From JAJRXC01 sp047639555 (GTDB lineage: Bacteria; Actinomycetota; Acidimicrobiia; Acidimicrobiales; Aldehydirespiratoraceae), in contig JBLIOE010000017.1 of NCBI GenBank assembly GCA_047639555.1, forward strand, positions 7,529 to 71,528: a stretch of DNA of 64,000 bases. The letters run 5' to 3'. Positions 7,128 through 14,964 of the stretch are shown here, one piece after another. The notes under the pieces are model-generated. The model had not been told where the DNA came from and ran no database searches. It was given only the letters and a program-made list of their open reading frames with translations. Every line of letters starts with the position of its first letter. Position 1 is the first letter of the stretch. Both the position numbers and the translations under genes were made by a program.

Positions 7128-7795
7128 GCTCGGGCAGCTTCGGCGAGTGACTTCAGCTCGGTGATGCCCGCAGCCTTGTCGTCGTACTTGAACAGCGCCG
7201 AGCCGCTCACGAAGACATTGGCGCCGGCGGCCGCACACTCGCCGATTGTGGTGGCGGAGATGCCGCCGTCGATCTCGATGTCGATCTCGTTGCCGCTGGC
7301 GTCGACCATTGCCTTGAGCTCGGCGATCTTGTCGAGAAGGGGGATGTACTTCTGCCCACCGAAGCCAGGGTTGACCGTCATGACGAGGATGTGGTCGGTG
7401 ACCTCGAGGACATGCTGGATCGTGCTCGCCGGCGTGTGCGGGTTGAGAACGACACCGCTACGGGCACCCAGCTTCTGGATGTTATCGAGGCTGCGATGCA
7501 GGTGGGTGCAAGCCTCGGCGTGGACCATGACGGTCTGGCAGCCGGCCTCGATAAAGAGTGGAGCGATCTCGTCGGCCTTCATCACCATCAGGTGAGCTTC
7601 GAAGTGAATCGTGAGGTGGCTGCGGATGGACTTGACCACATCGGGTCCCACCGTGATGTTGGGCACAAAAACGCCATCCATCACGTCCCAATGGATGCGA
7701 TCGGCTCCCGCCTTCTCGAGATCCACGCACTCTTCGCCCAGTCGGGCGAAGTCGGCGGGAAGGATGGATGGGGCGATCTCTATAGGGCGGCTCAC
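7124..7795 (-). CDS. rpe: Ribulose-phosphate 3-epimerase
   Basis: 223 residues, standard length. Interconverts ribulose-5-phosphate and xylulose-5-phosphate in the pentose phosphate pathway in the cytoplasm. TIM-barrel and metal motifs are all present: APSILPADFARLGEE, IHWDVMDGVFVPNITVG, HFEAHLMV, MTVNPGFGGQKYIP and IEIDGGISATT. The first gene of a two-gene minus-strand unit with the PPOX-family flavoprotein, overlapping by 4 nt. Confidence 0.96.
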   Translation of the reverse strand: MSRPIEIAPSILPADFARLGEECVDLEKAGADRIHWDVMDGVFVPNITVGPDVVKSIRSHLTIHFEAHLMVMKADEIAPLFIEAGCQTVMVHAEACTHLHRSLDNIQKLGARSGVVLNPHTPASTIQHVLEVTDHILVMTVNPGFGGQKYIPLLDKIAELKAMVDASGNEIDIEIDGGISATTIGECAAAGANVFVSGSALFKYDDKAAGITELKSLAEAARA

Positions 7796-7866
7796 GGGAG
7801 CGACACTAATCGCGCCCGCCGCCCGCGCGAGGCGTATCTCGGCATAGCGCCGCTACCGTTCTTCCC

Positions 7867-9036
7867 ATGGAACTACACGTCTCCGCAACCGCGCGAGATG
7901 GCGCTGGTGTGGCCCGGGCCGAAGACGGCCGAATTGTCTTTGTTGAAGGCGCGCTCGCGGGTGAAACCGTCAGTGTCGAGATGATCAAAGTCGACAAGCG
8001 CTGGTCTCGCGCCCGCGTTGTTCGCGTCCTCGATGCATCACCCGAGCGGGTGCCGATTCCATGCACGCACCAGATCGAAGGCTGCGGCGGTTGCGACCTC
8101 TTGCACGTCGCGGCTGATGCGCAGCTGCGCATGAAGTCGTCGATGGTGGTCGACCAGCTCGTACGAGCCGAGGTCGAGGCGCCCGACGCCGCGCTTCGTT
8201 CGCTCGATAACGATCAGGGCCGCACCACGGTGCGCGCCGCGATCGTGGATGGCCGCGCCGGCTACCGCATCCGAGGGTCGCACGACATCGTCGTCCCCGA
8301 GGTCTGTGAAGCGGTCGATCCAATCGCCGAACAGCTCCTCATCGACGGACGCTTCGGCGACGCCAAGGAAGTCACAATTCGAGTCGGCAATCGCACCGGC
8401 GAACGCCTCGTGATGGTTGAAGGCAGCACCTTTGGTATCGAGCTTCCCGACGATGTTCTGATCGTTGGCACCGACGAACTGGCCAAGGGCAAACGAGCCT
8501 GGATTCATGAAGAAGCGGGCGGGCGCCGCTGGCGAGTCTCCGCCCGTTCGTTCTTCCAGAACCGCCCCGCGGGCGTCGACGCTCTCGTCGAAGAAGTCGG
8601 CGGCATGGTCGAGGAGTACGGCACCGACGGCCCCCTGGTCGATGCCTATGCCGGCATCGGCATCTTCGCTGGCACGGTCGGCGTTGGTCGCTCGGTATAC
8701 GCCATCGAACGCGGCAAGGATTCAAGCGCCGACGCTCGGGTGAACTTGGAAGAAGGCGATGTCAAGATCATCAAGTCTTCCGTCGAACGCTGGCGAGCCA
8801 CCCCGGCGGCAGTCGTGATCGCCGACCCGGCTCGTGAAGGTCTCGGCAAGGACGGCGTGAATACGCTCCTGCGGGCCGAACCCGATCTCTTCGTGCTGGT
8901 GAGCTGCGATCCCTCAGCGTTCGCAAAGGACGCCGCTCGCCTCATCGCTGGCGGCATGTCGCTCGCCCGGATGACCGTGGTCGACATGTTCCCCGGCACC
9001 TCCCACGTCGAAACCGTCGGCGCTTTCGTCCGCTAG
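7867..9036 (+). CDS. RNA (uracil-5-)-methyltransferase, RumA/TrmA family
   Basis: 389 residues. An SAM-dependent m5U methyltransferase acting on 23S rRNA or tRNA. An N-terminal TRAM domain (about residues 1-55, IVFVEGALAGETVSVEMIK) is followed by a Fe-S-type cysteine cluster (CTHQIEGCGGCDLLH). The Rossmann methyltransferase domain contains FFQNRPAGVDALVEEV, VDAYAGIGIFAGTVG (SAM site), VIADPAREGLG, and the catalytic Cys in VLVSCDPSAFAKD. The conserved Glu is near the end in SHVETVGAF. Divergent from rpe with about 70 bp between starts. RlmC/RlmD versus TrmA specificity cannot be decided from the sequence alone. Confidence 0.9.
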   Translation: MELHVSATARDGAGVARAEDGRIVFVEGALAGETVSVEMIKVDKRWSRARVVRVLDASPERVPIPCTHQIEGCGGCDLLHVAADAQLRMKSSMVVDQLVRAEVEAPDAALRSLDNDQGRTTVRAAIVDGRAGYRIRGSHDIVVPEVCEAVDPIAEQLLIDGRFGDAKEVTIRVGNRTGERLVMVEGSTFGIELPDDVLIVGTDELAKGKRAWIHEEAGGRRWRVSARSFFQNRPAGVDALVEEVGGMVEEYGTDGPLVDAYAGIGIFAGTVGVGRSVYAIERGKDSSADARVNLEEGDVKIIKSSVERWRATPAAVVIADPAREGLGKDGVNTLLRAEPDLFVLVSCDPSAFAKDAARLIAGGMSLARMTVVDMFPGTSHVETVGAFVR

Positions 9037-9169
9037 TCCCGGTCGGCTCTCCGACAGCTCGCACGGAAAAGTCGCTTCTGGGGGACCGGGCGACGCGCAC
9101 GCGAAGGCCGTGGCCAAAGGACACAAGAGCTACGCCAAATCCTTCAAGAAATAGTCCTTTTCTGTTCGG

Positions 9170-10200
9170 TTAGCCGAGCAGCAGCGCCGGGTCGCCCCGG
9201 CACACGTTTTCGACCAGCCACTCGCCGGTGAGGTCGTTCCTGTTCTCAGCCTCGTTGGCGAAGACGGCACCCTGGATCTGGGCGCAAACCACACACAGCT
9301 CTGCGTCGAGAGGGATTTCGAATCCTCGCAGCGCAGCAATCCATGGACCGAGGGTGGTGTCGCCACCCGGGCCGACGATCGACTGGATTCGCCATCGCGT
9401 ATCTCGGCGGGGGCATTGAACACCACACTGGTGTCGTCATAGAAAAGCAGGAGCGACTCGACGCCAACGGGGGAGAGGAAGCGGTCGCCCTCGGAATAGG
9501 CGTAGGCGAAGAGGAATGGCTGTTGGGCGTCCGGGTGTAAGAGTGCGAGGAACGTATGCCAATCGTCCTTGTCGAACGCGGCGGAGAGGCTTTCAACCGT
9601 CTCTGTGGGGGTCGACATCGGGAGTCGGTCCACTAGGGTCGAACGATTCTCGAGCGGGGTCGAGGCTGCGACGCCTGGGCGCGAGAGAGGGGCCGCGTCC
9701 GGATCTCCGCCTTCAACGAGGAGTTGATGTAGCCGCCAGGTGTCGTCTTGCACCTGGACCATCACGGCATCGACGGGTTCGCCAGTGGCATCGAGAGTGC
9801 CTCGAAGTACGGCCCCGTTTTCGTCAACACTCACTCGTTCGATACCCAGAATGCCTCCAATCAGGTCGACCGGAAGGCCGCCTTGCTGAGCGGCGTACGT
9901 GAGAATGAACTCAGCCTTGGCGATGTTGAGCTTCGTGTTCGGCCTGAGCGATTCGAGATCGGTCAGGACGGCATCGATGAAGCGCGGTGCGATGAGGCCC
10001 CCAAGGATCGGGGATGTAGCGCTGAGTTCGACGGCCTGGAGGTGGGCTGGGTCAAGAATCAGTGCCGCATTGCGCATGTCTTCGGCCTCCAGTCGCTCGG
10101 TGAACGTGCGGAGAGCCGCTTCGGGGGTTGCCAGGTTCAGTTGGTTCAGCGGTAGAACCGCGTAGGCCGACCATGGCAAGGGGGCCACGCAAGTTGTCAT
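9170..10200 (-). pseudogene. Double NTF2/SnoaL-like repeat protein, interrupted by a 1-base frameshift
   Basis: The main frame (from ATG 10200, or an in-frame TTG at 10233) encodes two similar halves, each opening with a helical NTF2-like motif: ATPEAALRTFTERLEAEDM and STPTETVESLSAAFDKDDW. After VVFNAPAE the frame turns into nonsense, while the adjacent frame continues sensibly as DTRWRIQSIVGPGGDTTLG, IAALRGFEIPLDAEL and WLVENVCRGDPALLLG, ending at TAA 9170-9172. The switch needs one extra C in the five-C run opposite 9409-9413. A restored protein would be about 343 residues. Either a genuine homopolymer mutation or a sequencing/assembly error. Function unknown; no signal peptide is evident at the chosen start. 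Confidence 0.65.
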
Positions 10201-10242
10201 TAGTTGGTGGTCTGACCACGATCTTGTCGGCAAACCGCAGTG

Positions 10243-10521
10243 TCATCGGTCCCGCTGGAGGTCGGCGGACTCCGGGTCGGCCAGGGTGACTGTGCGGCTC
10301 GGGTCGTCGGTATTCGTGAGCGGTCGCGAGATATCGACTCGCAAAATGTCGGTGAGCAAACCTGTTCGCAATCGTCGCCGCATCTCCCCGGCATCGTCGG
10401 AAATCGTGTCGGTGACAAATCCAATCTTCTCGACACTTGTGGCCAACTGTTGTTCGCTCCCGGCCGCGATTACATGGAGACCATGCTCGATATTGCGGCG
10501 AGCGTCCTGCTCGTCCAGCAT
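10243..10521 (-). CDS. Small hypothetical protein downstream of udk
   Basis: 92 residues, start 8 bp after the udk stop on the same strand. The sequence (ARRNIEHGLHVIAAGSEQQL, TISDDAGEMRRRLRTGLLTD) is hydrophilic and probably helical, with codon use like its neighbours. No domain recognised. The opposite strand also has an open frame here; the minus frame is preferred because of spacing to udk and amino-acid composition. Confidence 0.35.
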   Translation of the reverse strand: MLDEQDARRNIEHGLHVIAAGSEQQLATSVEKIGFVTDTISDDAGEMRRRLRTGLLTDILRVDISRPLTNTDDPSRTVTLADPESADLQRDR

Positions 10522-10529
10522 CGCCGGAA

Positions 10530-11192
10530 TTAGCGCTCGGAGGTCCTAGAAGGCCGGGGATCCCCCGTCGGGAGACCACTATCGTGGCCGACACTCTCCA
10601 GCCGTTCGATGATCACCGCGGCATCCGAGCCGGCTTCGCCTTCGCCGGACACGACGAGATCGGCGTGATCTCTGTAGGGCTGCACGAACCGGTCGTGCAT
10701 GGGAGCGACAAATTCCGCGAATTGGCGGCGAACGTCGTCGGCGTCGCGTCCGCGTTCGCGCATGTCCCGCTGGATTCGTCGCTCCAAACGAACGTCCTCG
10801 GCCACGTCGATGAACACCGCGTAGTCGAGTAGCTCGTGGATGCCAGGGAAGCTGAAGAGCAGAATGCCCTCGACCAGCACAATCTCGCGCGCTTCAACCG
10901 GAATCGTGGCGCCGGTTCGGGTGTGGCTGGCGAAGTCGTATTCGGGCACTTCGATGTCTCGGCCTTGGCGAAGGTCGGTGAGGTGCTGGGCGAACAGTTC
11001 GTTGTCGAGCGAGTCTGGGTGGTCGTAGTTGACCCGCATTCGCTCTTCCATCGTGAGGTGGGAGAGATCGCGGTAGTAGGCGTCGAACGCCAACGCCGAG
11101 ACGCGGTCCGGGCCGAGTCGACGAATCAGTTCGACGGCGAGTGTTGTCTTTCCGGCGCCTGAGCCACCACAGATCCCGATCAGCGTTGCCAC
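10530..11192 (-). CDS. udk: Uridine kinase
   Basis: 220 residues from the GTG at 11192; the upstream open frame is probably not translated because homology begins at VATLIGICGGSGAGKTT. A cytoplasmic P-loop kinase phosphorylating uridine and cytidine in pyrimidine salvage. Walker A is GGSGAGKTTLA. The family motifs ALAFDAYYRDLSHLTMEE, VNYDHPDSLDNELF and VLVEGILLFSFPGIHELLD, and the lid RRIQRDMRERGRDADDV, are all in place. The last 15 residues (GLPTGDPRPSRTSER) extend past the usual end. Divergent from the aminotransferase cluster. Confidence 0.93.
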   Translation of the reverse strand: MATLIGICGGSGAGKTTLAVELIRRLGPDRVSALAFDAYYRDLSHLTMEERMRVNYDHPDSLDNELFAQHLTDLRQGRDIEVPEYDFASHTRTGATIPVEAREIVLVEGILLFSFPGIHELLDYAVFIDVAEDVRLERRIQRDMRERGRDADDVRRQFAEFVAPMHDRFVQPYRDHADLVVSGEGEAGSDAAVIIERLESVGHDSGLPTGDPRPSRTSER

Positions 11193-11237
11193 GGCCGCAC
11201 ACCGTACCGGCTGGAATTCCGTGCGAGGATCTCGGCC

Positions 11238-11510
11238 ATGAGCGGATCTGAGCTGACCCGACACGAAATGACCCGCACGCGGGTCCCGTCGTCGACGACT
11301 TGCGACTTTTCGCAGCCCTGCGGGCGTGCTCCTGGGGCGCCGATTCTTGTCTGGCCTCCCGGCGACTACGGACCCGGCCACTTCGTGCCGCGTGAACGGC
11401 CCGCCTTTGAAACCTGCTGGTCAGAGGGGTCGTTGGCGCCGACGTCGATCGTGATGGCGCACTCCACGAGGGCGGTCTGGCTCGACGGTTGGCTCGGCCG
11501 AGACCGATGA
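11238..11510 (+). CDS. Small hypothetical protein coupled to the aminotransferase gene
   Basis: 90 residues. The TGA overlaps the aminotransferase ATG in the ATGA pattern seen throughout this genome, which is the main support for it being real. Composition is rich in Pro, Arg and Ser with three Cys (STTCDFSQPCGRAPG, AFETCWSEG) and a PPGDYGPGHFVPRE segment; it could be a small metal-binding protein but no family is recognised. The opposite strand is a shadow of the udk upstream region. Confidence 0.45.
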   Translation: MSGSELTRHEMTRTRVPSSTTCDFSQPCGRAPGAPILVWPPGDYGPGHFVPRERPAFETCWSEGSLAPTSIVMAHSTRAVWLDGWLGRDR

Positions 11511-12652
11511 CCCGCACAGCCGCCCAGCGCGCCGAGATCGCGCCCTTCTACGTGATGGAAGTGATGCGCGCCGCGGAGCTACGAGCCGCGGCGGGCGAAG
11601 AGGTGCTCCATCTCGAGGTTGGTCAACCATCGACGCCCGCGCCTCGTGGAGTGATCGAGGCGGCGCACCGAGCGCTCGACGAAGACGTGCTCGGCTACAG
11701 CACGGCCGCGGGCATTGAGCCACTTCGCCGGCGGGTCGCAGCCCACTACGACGATTGGTACGGCGTGTCGGTTGATCCCGACGCGGTGATGCTCACCGTT
11801 GGCGCATCGGGCGCGTTTGTTGCCGCGTTTATGGCCGCGTTTGATCCCGGCGATCGGGTCGTCGTCCCCACTCCCGGCTACCCGTGTTATCGAAATGCGC
11901 TCGAGCTCCTCGGTTGTGAGGTCGTGTCACTTTCGACGTCGGCCGACACTCGGTTCCAGCCGACGGTCGAACAGCTCTCCGCCCTGGGCCCCATCAATGG
12001 TCTCGTGTTGAGCTCGCCATCCAACCCCACCGGCACGATGCTTGATGCCGCCCAGATGCAGGCCATCGTCGAGTGGTGCCGAGCCAACGATGTCTGGTTC
12101 GTTTCGGACGAGATCTATCACGGCATCACGTTTGGCGAAGCCGCACCGACGGCCCTCCAGTTCGACGCCGATGCGATCGTCGTGAACAGCTTCTCGAAGT
12201 ACTTCTCGATGACGGGCTGGCGGCTTGGTTGGCTCATCGCTCCACTGGCACTACGAACTGCGATCACTCGGATCGGGCAGAACGCCACCATCGCGGCGCC
12301 CACCCTCAGCCAGCTCGGAGCGTTGGCTGCCTTTGACTGTCACGACGACTGTGAAGCCAACATCGCTCGTTACGCCCGCAACCGCGCCGTGCTGCTCGAA
12401 GGGTTGCCGGCGGCCGGGCTGGATCGGCTCGCGCCGGCTGATGGTGCGTTCTACATTTGGGCACAAACCGATCATCTGGCCGACGACTCACAAGAGTTGT
12501 GCGCTCGCTGGCTCGACGAACTCGGCATTGCTGCCACCCCGGGAATCGACTTCGATCCAGCGGAAGGACACCGGTTCGTGCGATTCTCGTTCGCCGGATC
12601 CGAGACCGATGTGGCCGAAGCGGTCACCCGCCTGAGAGATTGGACCCCATGA
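11507..12652 (+). CDS. Class I/II PLP-dependent aminotransferase
   Basis: 381 residues. Fold-type I aminotransferase. The PLP Lys is in NSFSKYFSMTGWRLGW, the Asn in LSSPSNPTG, the Asp/Tyr pair in FVSDEIYHG, and the substrate carboxylate Arg in RFVRFSFAG. The N-terminal MEVMRAAELRAAAGE and LEVGQPSTPAP segments are typical of the aspartate/aromatic subgroup. The start ATG at 11507 overlaps the previous small gene, and its stop overlaps the downstream crotonase start (ATGA). Substrate not determined; acceptor could be an aromatic or branched amino acid. Confidence 0.92.
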   Translation: MTRTAAQRAEIAPFYVMEVMRAAELRAAAGEEVLHLEVGQPSTPAPRGVIEAAHRALDEDVLGYSTAAGIEPLRRRVAAHYDDWYGVSVDPDAVMLTVGASGAFVAAFMAAFDPGDRVVVPTPGYPCYRNALELLGCEVVSLSTSADTRFQPTVEQLSALGPINGLVLSSPSNPTGTMLDAAQMQAIVEWCRANDVWFVSDEIYHGITFGEAAPTALQFDADAIVVNSFSKYFSMTGWRLGWLIAPLALRTAITRIGQNATIAAPTLSQLGALAAFDCHDDCEANIARYARNRAVLLEGLPAAGLDRLAPADGAFYIWAQTDHLADDSQELCARWLDELGIAATPGIDFDPAEGHRFVRFSFAGSETDVAEAVTRLRDWTP

Positions 12653-13476
12653 GTTACGACGCAGCGAACCTTGAGACCCTCACCGTTGAGATGGACGGAC
12701 ATGTCGCGTGGGTCACGCTCAATCGACCCGACGCCTACAACGCGTTCAGCCCCACCATGCAGCGTGAGCTGCGGGCCACGTGGAAAGCGTTTCGCCGTGA
12801 CGACGAAGTGCGGGCGATCGTTCTTACCGCCGCCGGCGAGAAGGCCTTCTGCGTTGGCATCGATCGCAACGAGGGTGAGTTCACGGCGCTCGACGGGACC
12901 GACTCGCTCTACGGCACGTCGAACAACTTTATGTACGACGACCCGGGTGACGACCTCGGACCGAAAGCGTGTGATCTCTGGAAGCCCGTGATCTGCGCGG
13001 TCAACGGGATGGCGGCCGGTGGCGCGTTCTACATGCTCGCCGAGGCCGACATCATTATCTCGGCCGATCACGCCACGTTCTTCGACCCCCATGTCACCTA
13101 CGGCATGGCGGCGGTTTATGAGCCGATCAAGATGTTGCAGCGGATGCCGCTGGGTGAAGTGCTGCGAATGTCGCTGCTCGGCAACTACGAACGGATGACG
13201 GCCGAGACTGCCCACCGAATCGGAATGGTGAGCGAAGTTTGCTCATCGGCCGATCTGCACGAACGGGCCAAGTGGGTCGCCGACGCGATCGCCGCCCAGC
13301 CGCCAGTGGCCGTGCAGGCGACGATGCGAGCGATTTGGGCCGCCAACGACATGGGTCGGCTCAACGCGCTCGCGATGGCGCCCGCCATTCTCACCACCGG
13401 CTTCGACCGAGCGGGCATGGAAGCGGGCACCGAGTCGTTTAACTCCGGCGCTCGGATCGAGTCGCGTAAGCGCTGA
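12649..13476 (+). CDS. Enoyl-CoA hydratase/isomerase (crotonase) family protein
   Basis: 275 residues. Crotonase fold with LNRPDAYNAFSPTMQREL at the start and the oxyanion-hole segments EKAFCVGIDRNEGEF and AVNGMAAGGAFYMLAEADI. The Glu pair of classical hydratases is not obvious in the VTYGMAAVYEPIKML block, so it may be a dehalogenase, isomerase or hydrolase variant. Its ATG overlaps the aminotransferase stop by 4 nt, suggesting joint use in amino-acid or aromatic-acid catabolism. One of five crotonase genes in the window. Confidence 0.88.
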   Translation: MSYDAANLETLTVEMDGHVAWVTLNRPDAYNAFSPTMQRELRATWKAFRRDDEVRAIVLTAAGEKAFCVGIDRNEGEFTALDGTDSLYGTSNNFMYDDPGDDLGPKACDLWKPVICAVNGMAAGGAFYMLAEADIIISADHATFFDPHVTYGMAAVYEPIKMLQRMPLGEVLRMSLLGNYERMTAETAHRIGMVSEVCSSADLHERAKWVADAIAAQPPVAVQATMRAIWAANDMGRLNALAMAPAILTTGFDRAGMEAGTESFNSGARIESRKR

Positions 13477-13477
13477 C

Positions 13478-13831
13478 TCAGAGCAGGCTCACGGCGACGG
13501 CGAGCAGCGAGCCCACCAGGGTCAAGATGAGGACGGCTGCTACAACGCGGATCGTTTGACGCGTGCGCTCGCGGTGCTGGTTCTCCGCGACGGCGTCTAT
13601 GGGGATCCAGCGCTGCACGATTTCCGCGGCGGTGGCGGCCTCTTCGTTGCGGACGAGGAGTCGGTGCGGCTGGAGAGCGGTGAGCCCCGACGTTTGGCCC
13701 GCATTGTCCATCATGAGCGCTTCTACTCGCAGGCCAGCGTGTTCACATTCCGCCACGATGGCGTCGGCCTCGAAGCGGTCAAACCCGAGCACGAACTCGG
13801 TGAGGTCTGCATCGGAGAGTGGTGCCGCCAT
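13478..13831 (-). CDS. Small membrane-anchored DUF2007-like signal-transducing protein
   Basis: 117 residues. The N-terminal 70 residues (GFDRFEADAIVAECEHAGLR, then PHRLLVRNEEAATAAEIV) resemble the DUF2007/PII-like putative signal-transducing fold that binds via an exposed beta-alpha-beta unit. The last 25 residues (RVVAAVLILTLVGSLLAVAV) form a single C-terminal membrane anchor. Tail-to-tail with the crotonase gene with a single base between the stops. Role unknown. Confidence 0.6.
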   Translation of the reverse strand: MAAPLSDADLTEFVLGFDRFEADAIVAECEHAGLRVEALMMDNAGQTSGLTALQPHRLLVRNEEAATAAEIVQRWIPIDAVAENQHRERTRQTIRVVAAVLILTLVGSLLAVAVSLL

Positions 13832-13872
13832 CTTCCGACGATAGCCGAGAGTGTTCTGGCGCGAGTCTCGGC

Positions 13873-14295
13873 TTAGGCGCCGAGGCGAATACGAGCGGCG
13901 ACGCTCATATCGAGCAGTCGCTGCGGGATGGCGACGCCGTTAACTTCAACGCTGCCAGTCGCAACAGCCGCGCCACCACCAGAATCTTCGCTGCCGGCGT
14001 CCGCAGTGGCGGCGTCTTCGGCGGCGGCCGCGGCCTCGGTGGCCTCGCGATCGCGCTGTACGAGGAAGCGGTCGTAGTCCTTGGCCTTCACCAGGCTGCC
14101 GTGATCGATGTGCCCGATCGACTCGCCGTCGGTGAAGCGCACCCAGTAGCGGATCCACGTGAAACCGTTGGCAACGGCCACCTTGCCGCTGCTGCCCGCG
14201 GGGTAGCCGGGGATGTCGTCGACAAGGCGAACCTTGGTGCCCCGCGTGAACGCGGTGCCCTGGATTTCGGCGGTGGAGGCAGCGGCTTTCGGCAC
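13873..14295 (-). CDS. SH3-like small hypothetical protein
   Basis: 140 residues from the GTG at 14295; the same frame stays open upstream but would run antisense through the lipoprotein gene, so a late start is preferred. Residues 15-65 (TKVRLVDDIPGYPAGSSGKV, RYWVRFTDGESIGHIDHGSL) form a small beta barrel like KOW/SH3 domains. A charged, Ala-rich helical stretch (EATEAAAAAEDAATADAGSE) leads to a short C-terminal domain (VAIPQRLLDMSVAARIRLGA). Possibly a nucleic-acid or protein interaction module; no known family can be named. Confidence 0.55.
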   Translation of the reverse strand: MPKAAASTAEIQGTAFTRGTKVRLVDDIPGYPAGSSGKVAVANGFTWIRYWVRFTDGESIGHIDHGSLVKAKDYDRFLVQRDREATEAAAAAEDAATADAGSEDSGGGAAVATGSVEVNGVAIPQRLLDMSVAARIRLGA

Positions 14296-14415
14296 GAGGA
14301 GAAAATGTAGCGCTTGTGTCTGGTGTCCGACGACATGAGCGACTACATCCTGGCTCCCCTGACCGGCTGGTACTAACGTCGCGTCGGAAACCGGCGGACC
14401 AATGGGAGTCTTGAA

Positions 14416-14931
14416 ATGAACACACAGCGAAAAATTCGAAGCGGATGGCGGGTACTGGTTGCGGTGATCGCCGCTGTCGCCCTCCTGTCGACAGCGTGCG
14501 GCGACGACAGTGAATCCGAAACACTCGATGTCGAAAACGAGACTGACTCGACTGACAGCGGGGCCACGGTCAACGCATGCCCCGAGGACGGGTGCACGAT
14601 CGCAATTACGGCGGCGGAAGCTAGTGACGGCGAACTCTCGTTGACTTGGGACGCGAACTTCGCCCCCGAGCTCGCCCGGAACCACATCCACGTCTACTGG
14701 GACAATTTTGAGCCTGCGCAGGTCAGCGGAGACGCCGAGGCTCGTGGTGTAGAACAAGGCGATTGGGTGCCGACCGACGTGAGTCCCACGTTCGTGACCG
14801 AGGGTGCCGTATCGCTGGCCGAACGTGGCGACTCCACAACGGTGTGCGTCACTGCGGCCGACGGGGAGCACGCCGTGCTCGACGAGGCACTCGAGCAGTG
14901 CTTCGATGTCAGTGCTTCGTTGCCATCGTGA
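14416..14931 (+). CDS. Predicted lipoprotein
   Basis: 171 residues with RBS GGGAG 8 bp before the ATG. A lipoprotein signal peptide (VLVAVIAAVALLSTAC) gives lipid attachment at Cys28; mature protein begins GDDSESE with a Ser/Asp/Thr linker. The body (CTIAITAAEA, NHIHVYWDNFEPAQVSG, DSTTVCVTAADGEHAVLD, EQCFDVSASLPS) has four Cys, probably two disulphides, in a beta-sandwich-like domain. It lies 34 bp before the big kinase gene and may be its extracellular partner; that is inference. Confidence 0.75.
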   Translation: MNTQRKIRSGWRVLVAVIAAVALLSTACGDDSESETLDVENETDSTDSGATVNACPEDGCTIAITAAEASDGELSLTWDANFAPELARNHIHVYWDNFEPAQVSGDAEARGVEQGDWVPTDVSPTFVTEGAVSLAERGDSTTVCVTAADGEHAVLDEALEQCFDVSASLPS

Positions 14932-14964
14932 TCGGCTAGCGAGCGGCGCCTTGCAGGTGAACAG

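Noticed and set aside
9049..9151. Short plus-strand frame ending in a Lys-rich peptide (VAKGHKSYAKSFKK) after the RNA methyltransferase gene
   Set aside because: No convincing start codon or ribosome-binding site; too short to support as a gene, though it reads like the end of a basic protein.
10052..10245. Minus-strand frame starting MTLRFADKIVVRPPTND that overlaps the end of the 92-aa frame as ATGA
   Set aside because: After about 25 residues it becomes low-complexity shadow sequence of the NTF2-like gene; the overlap alone is not enough.
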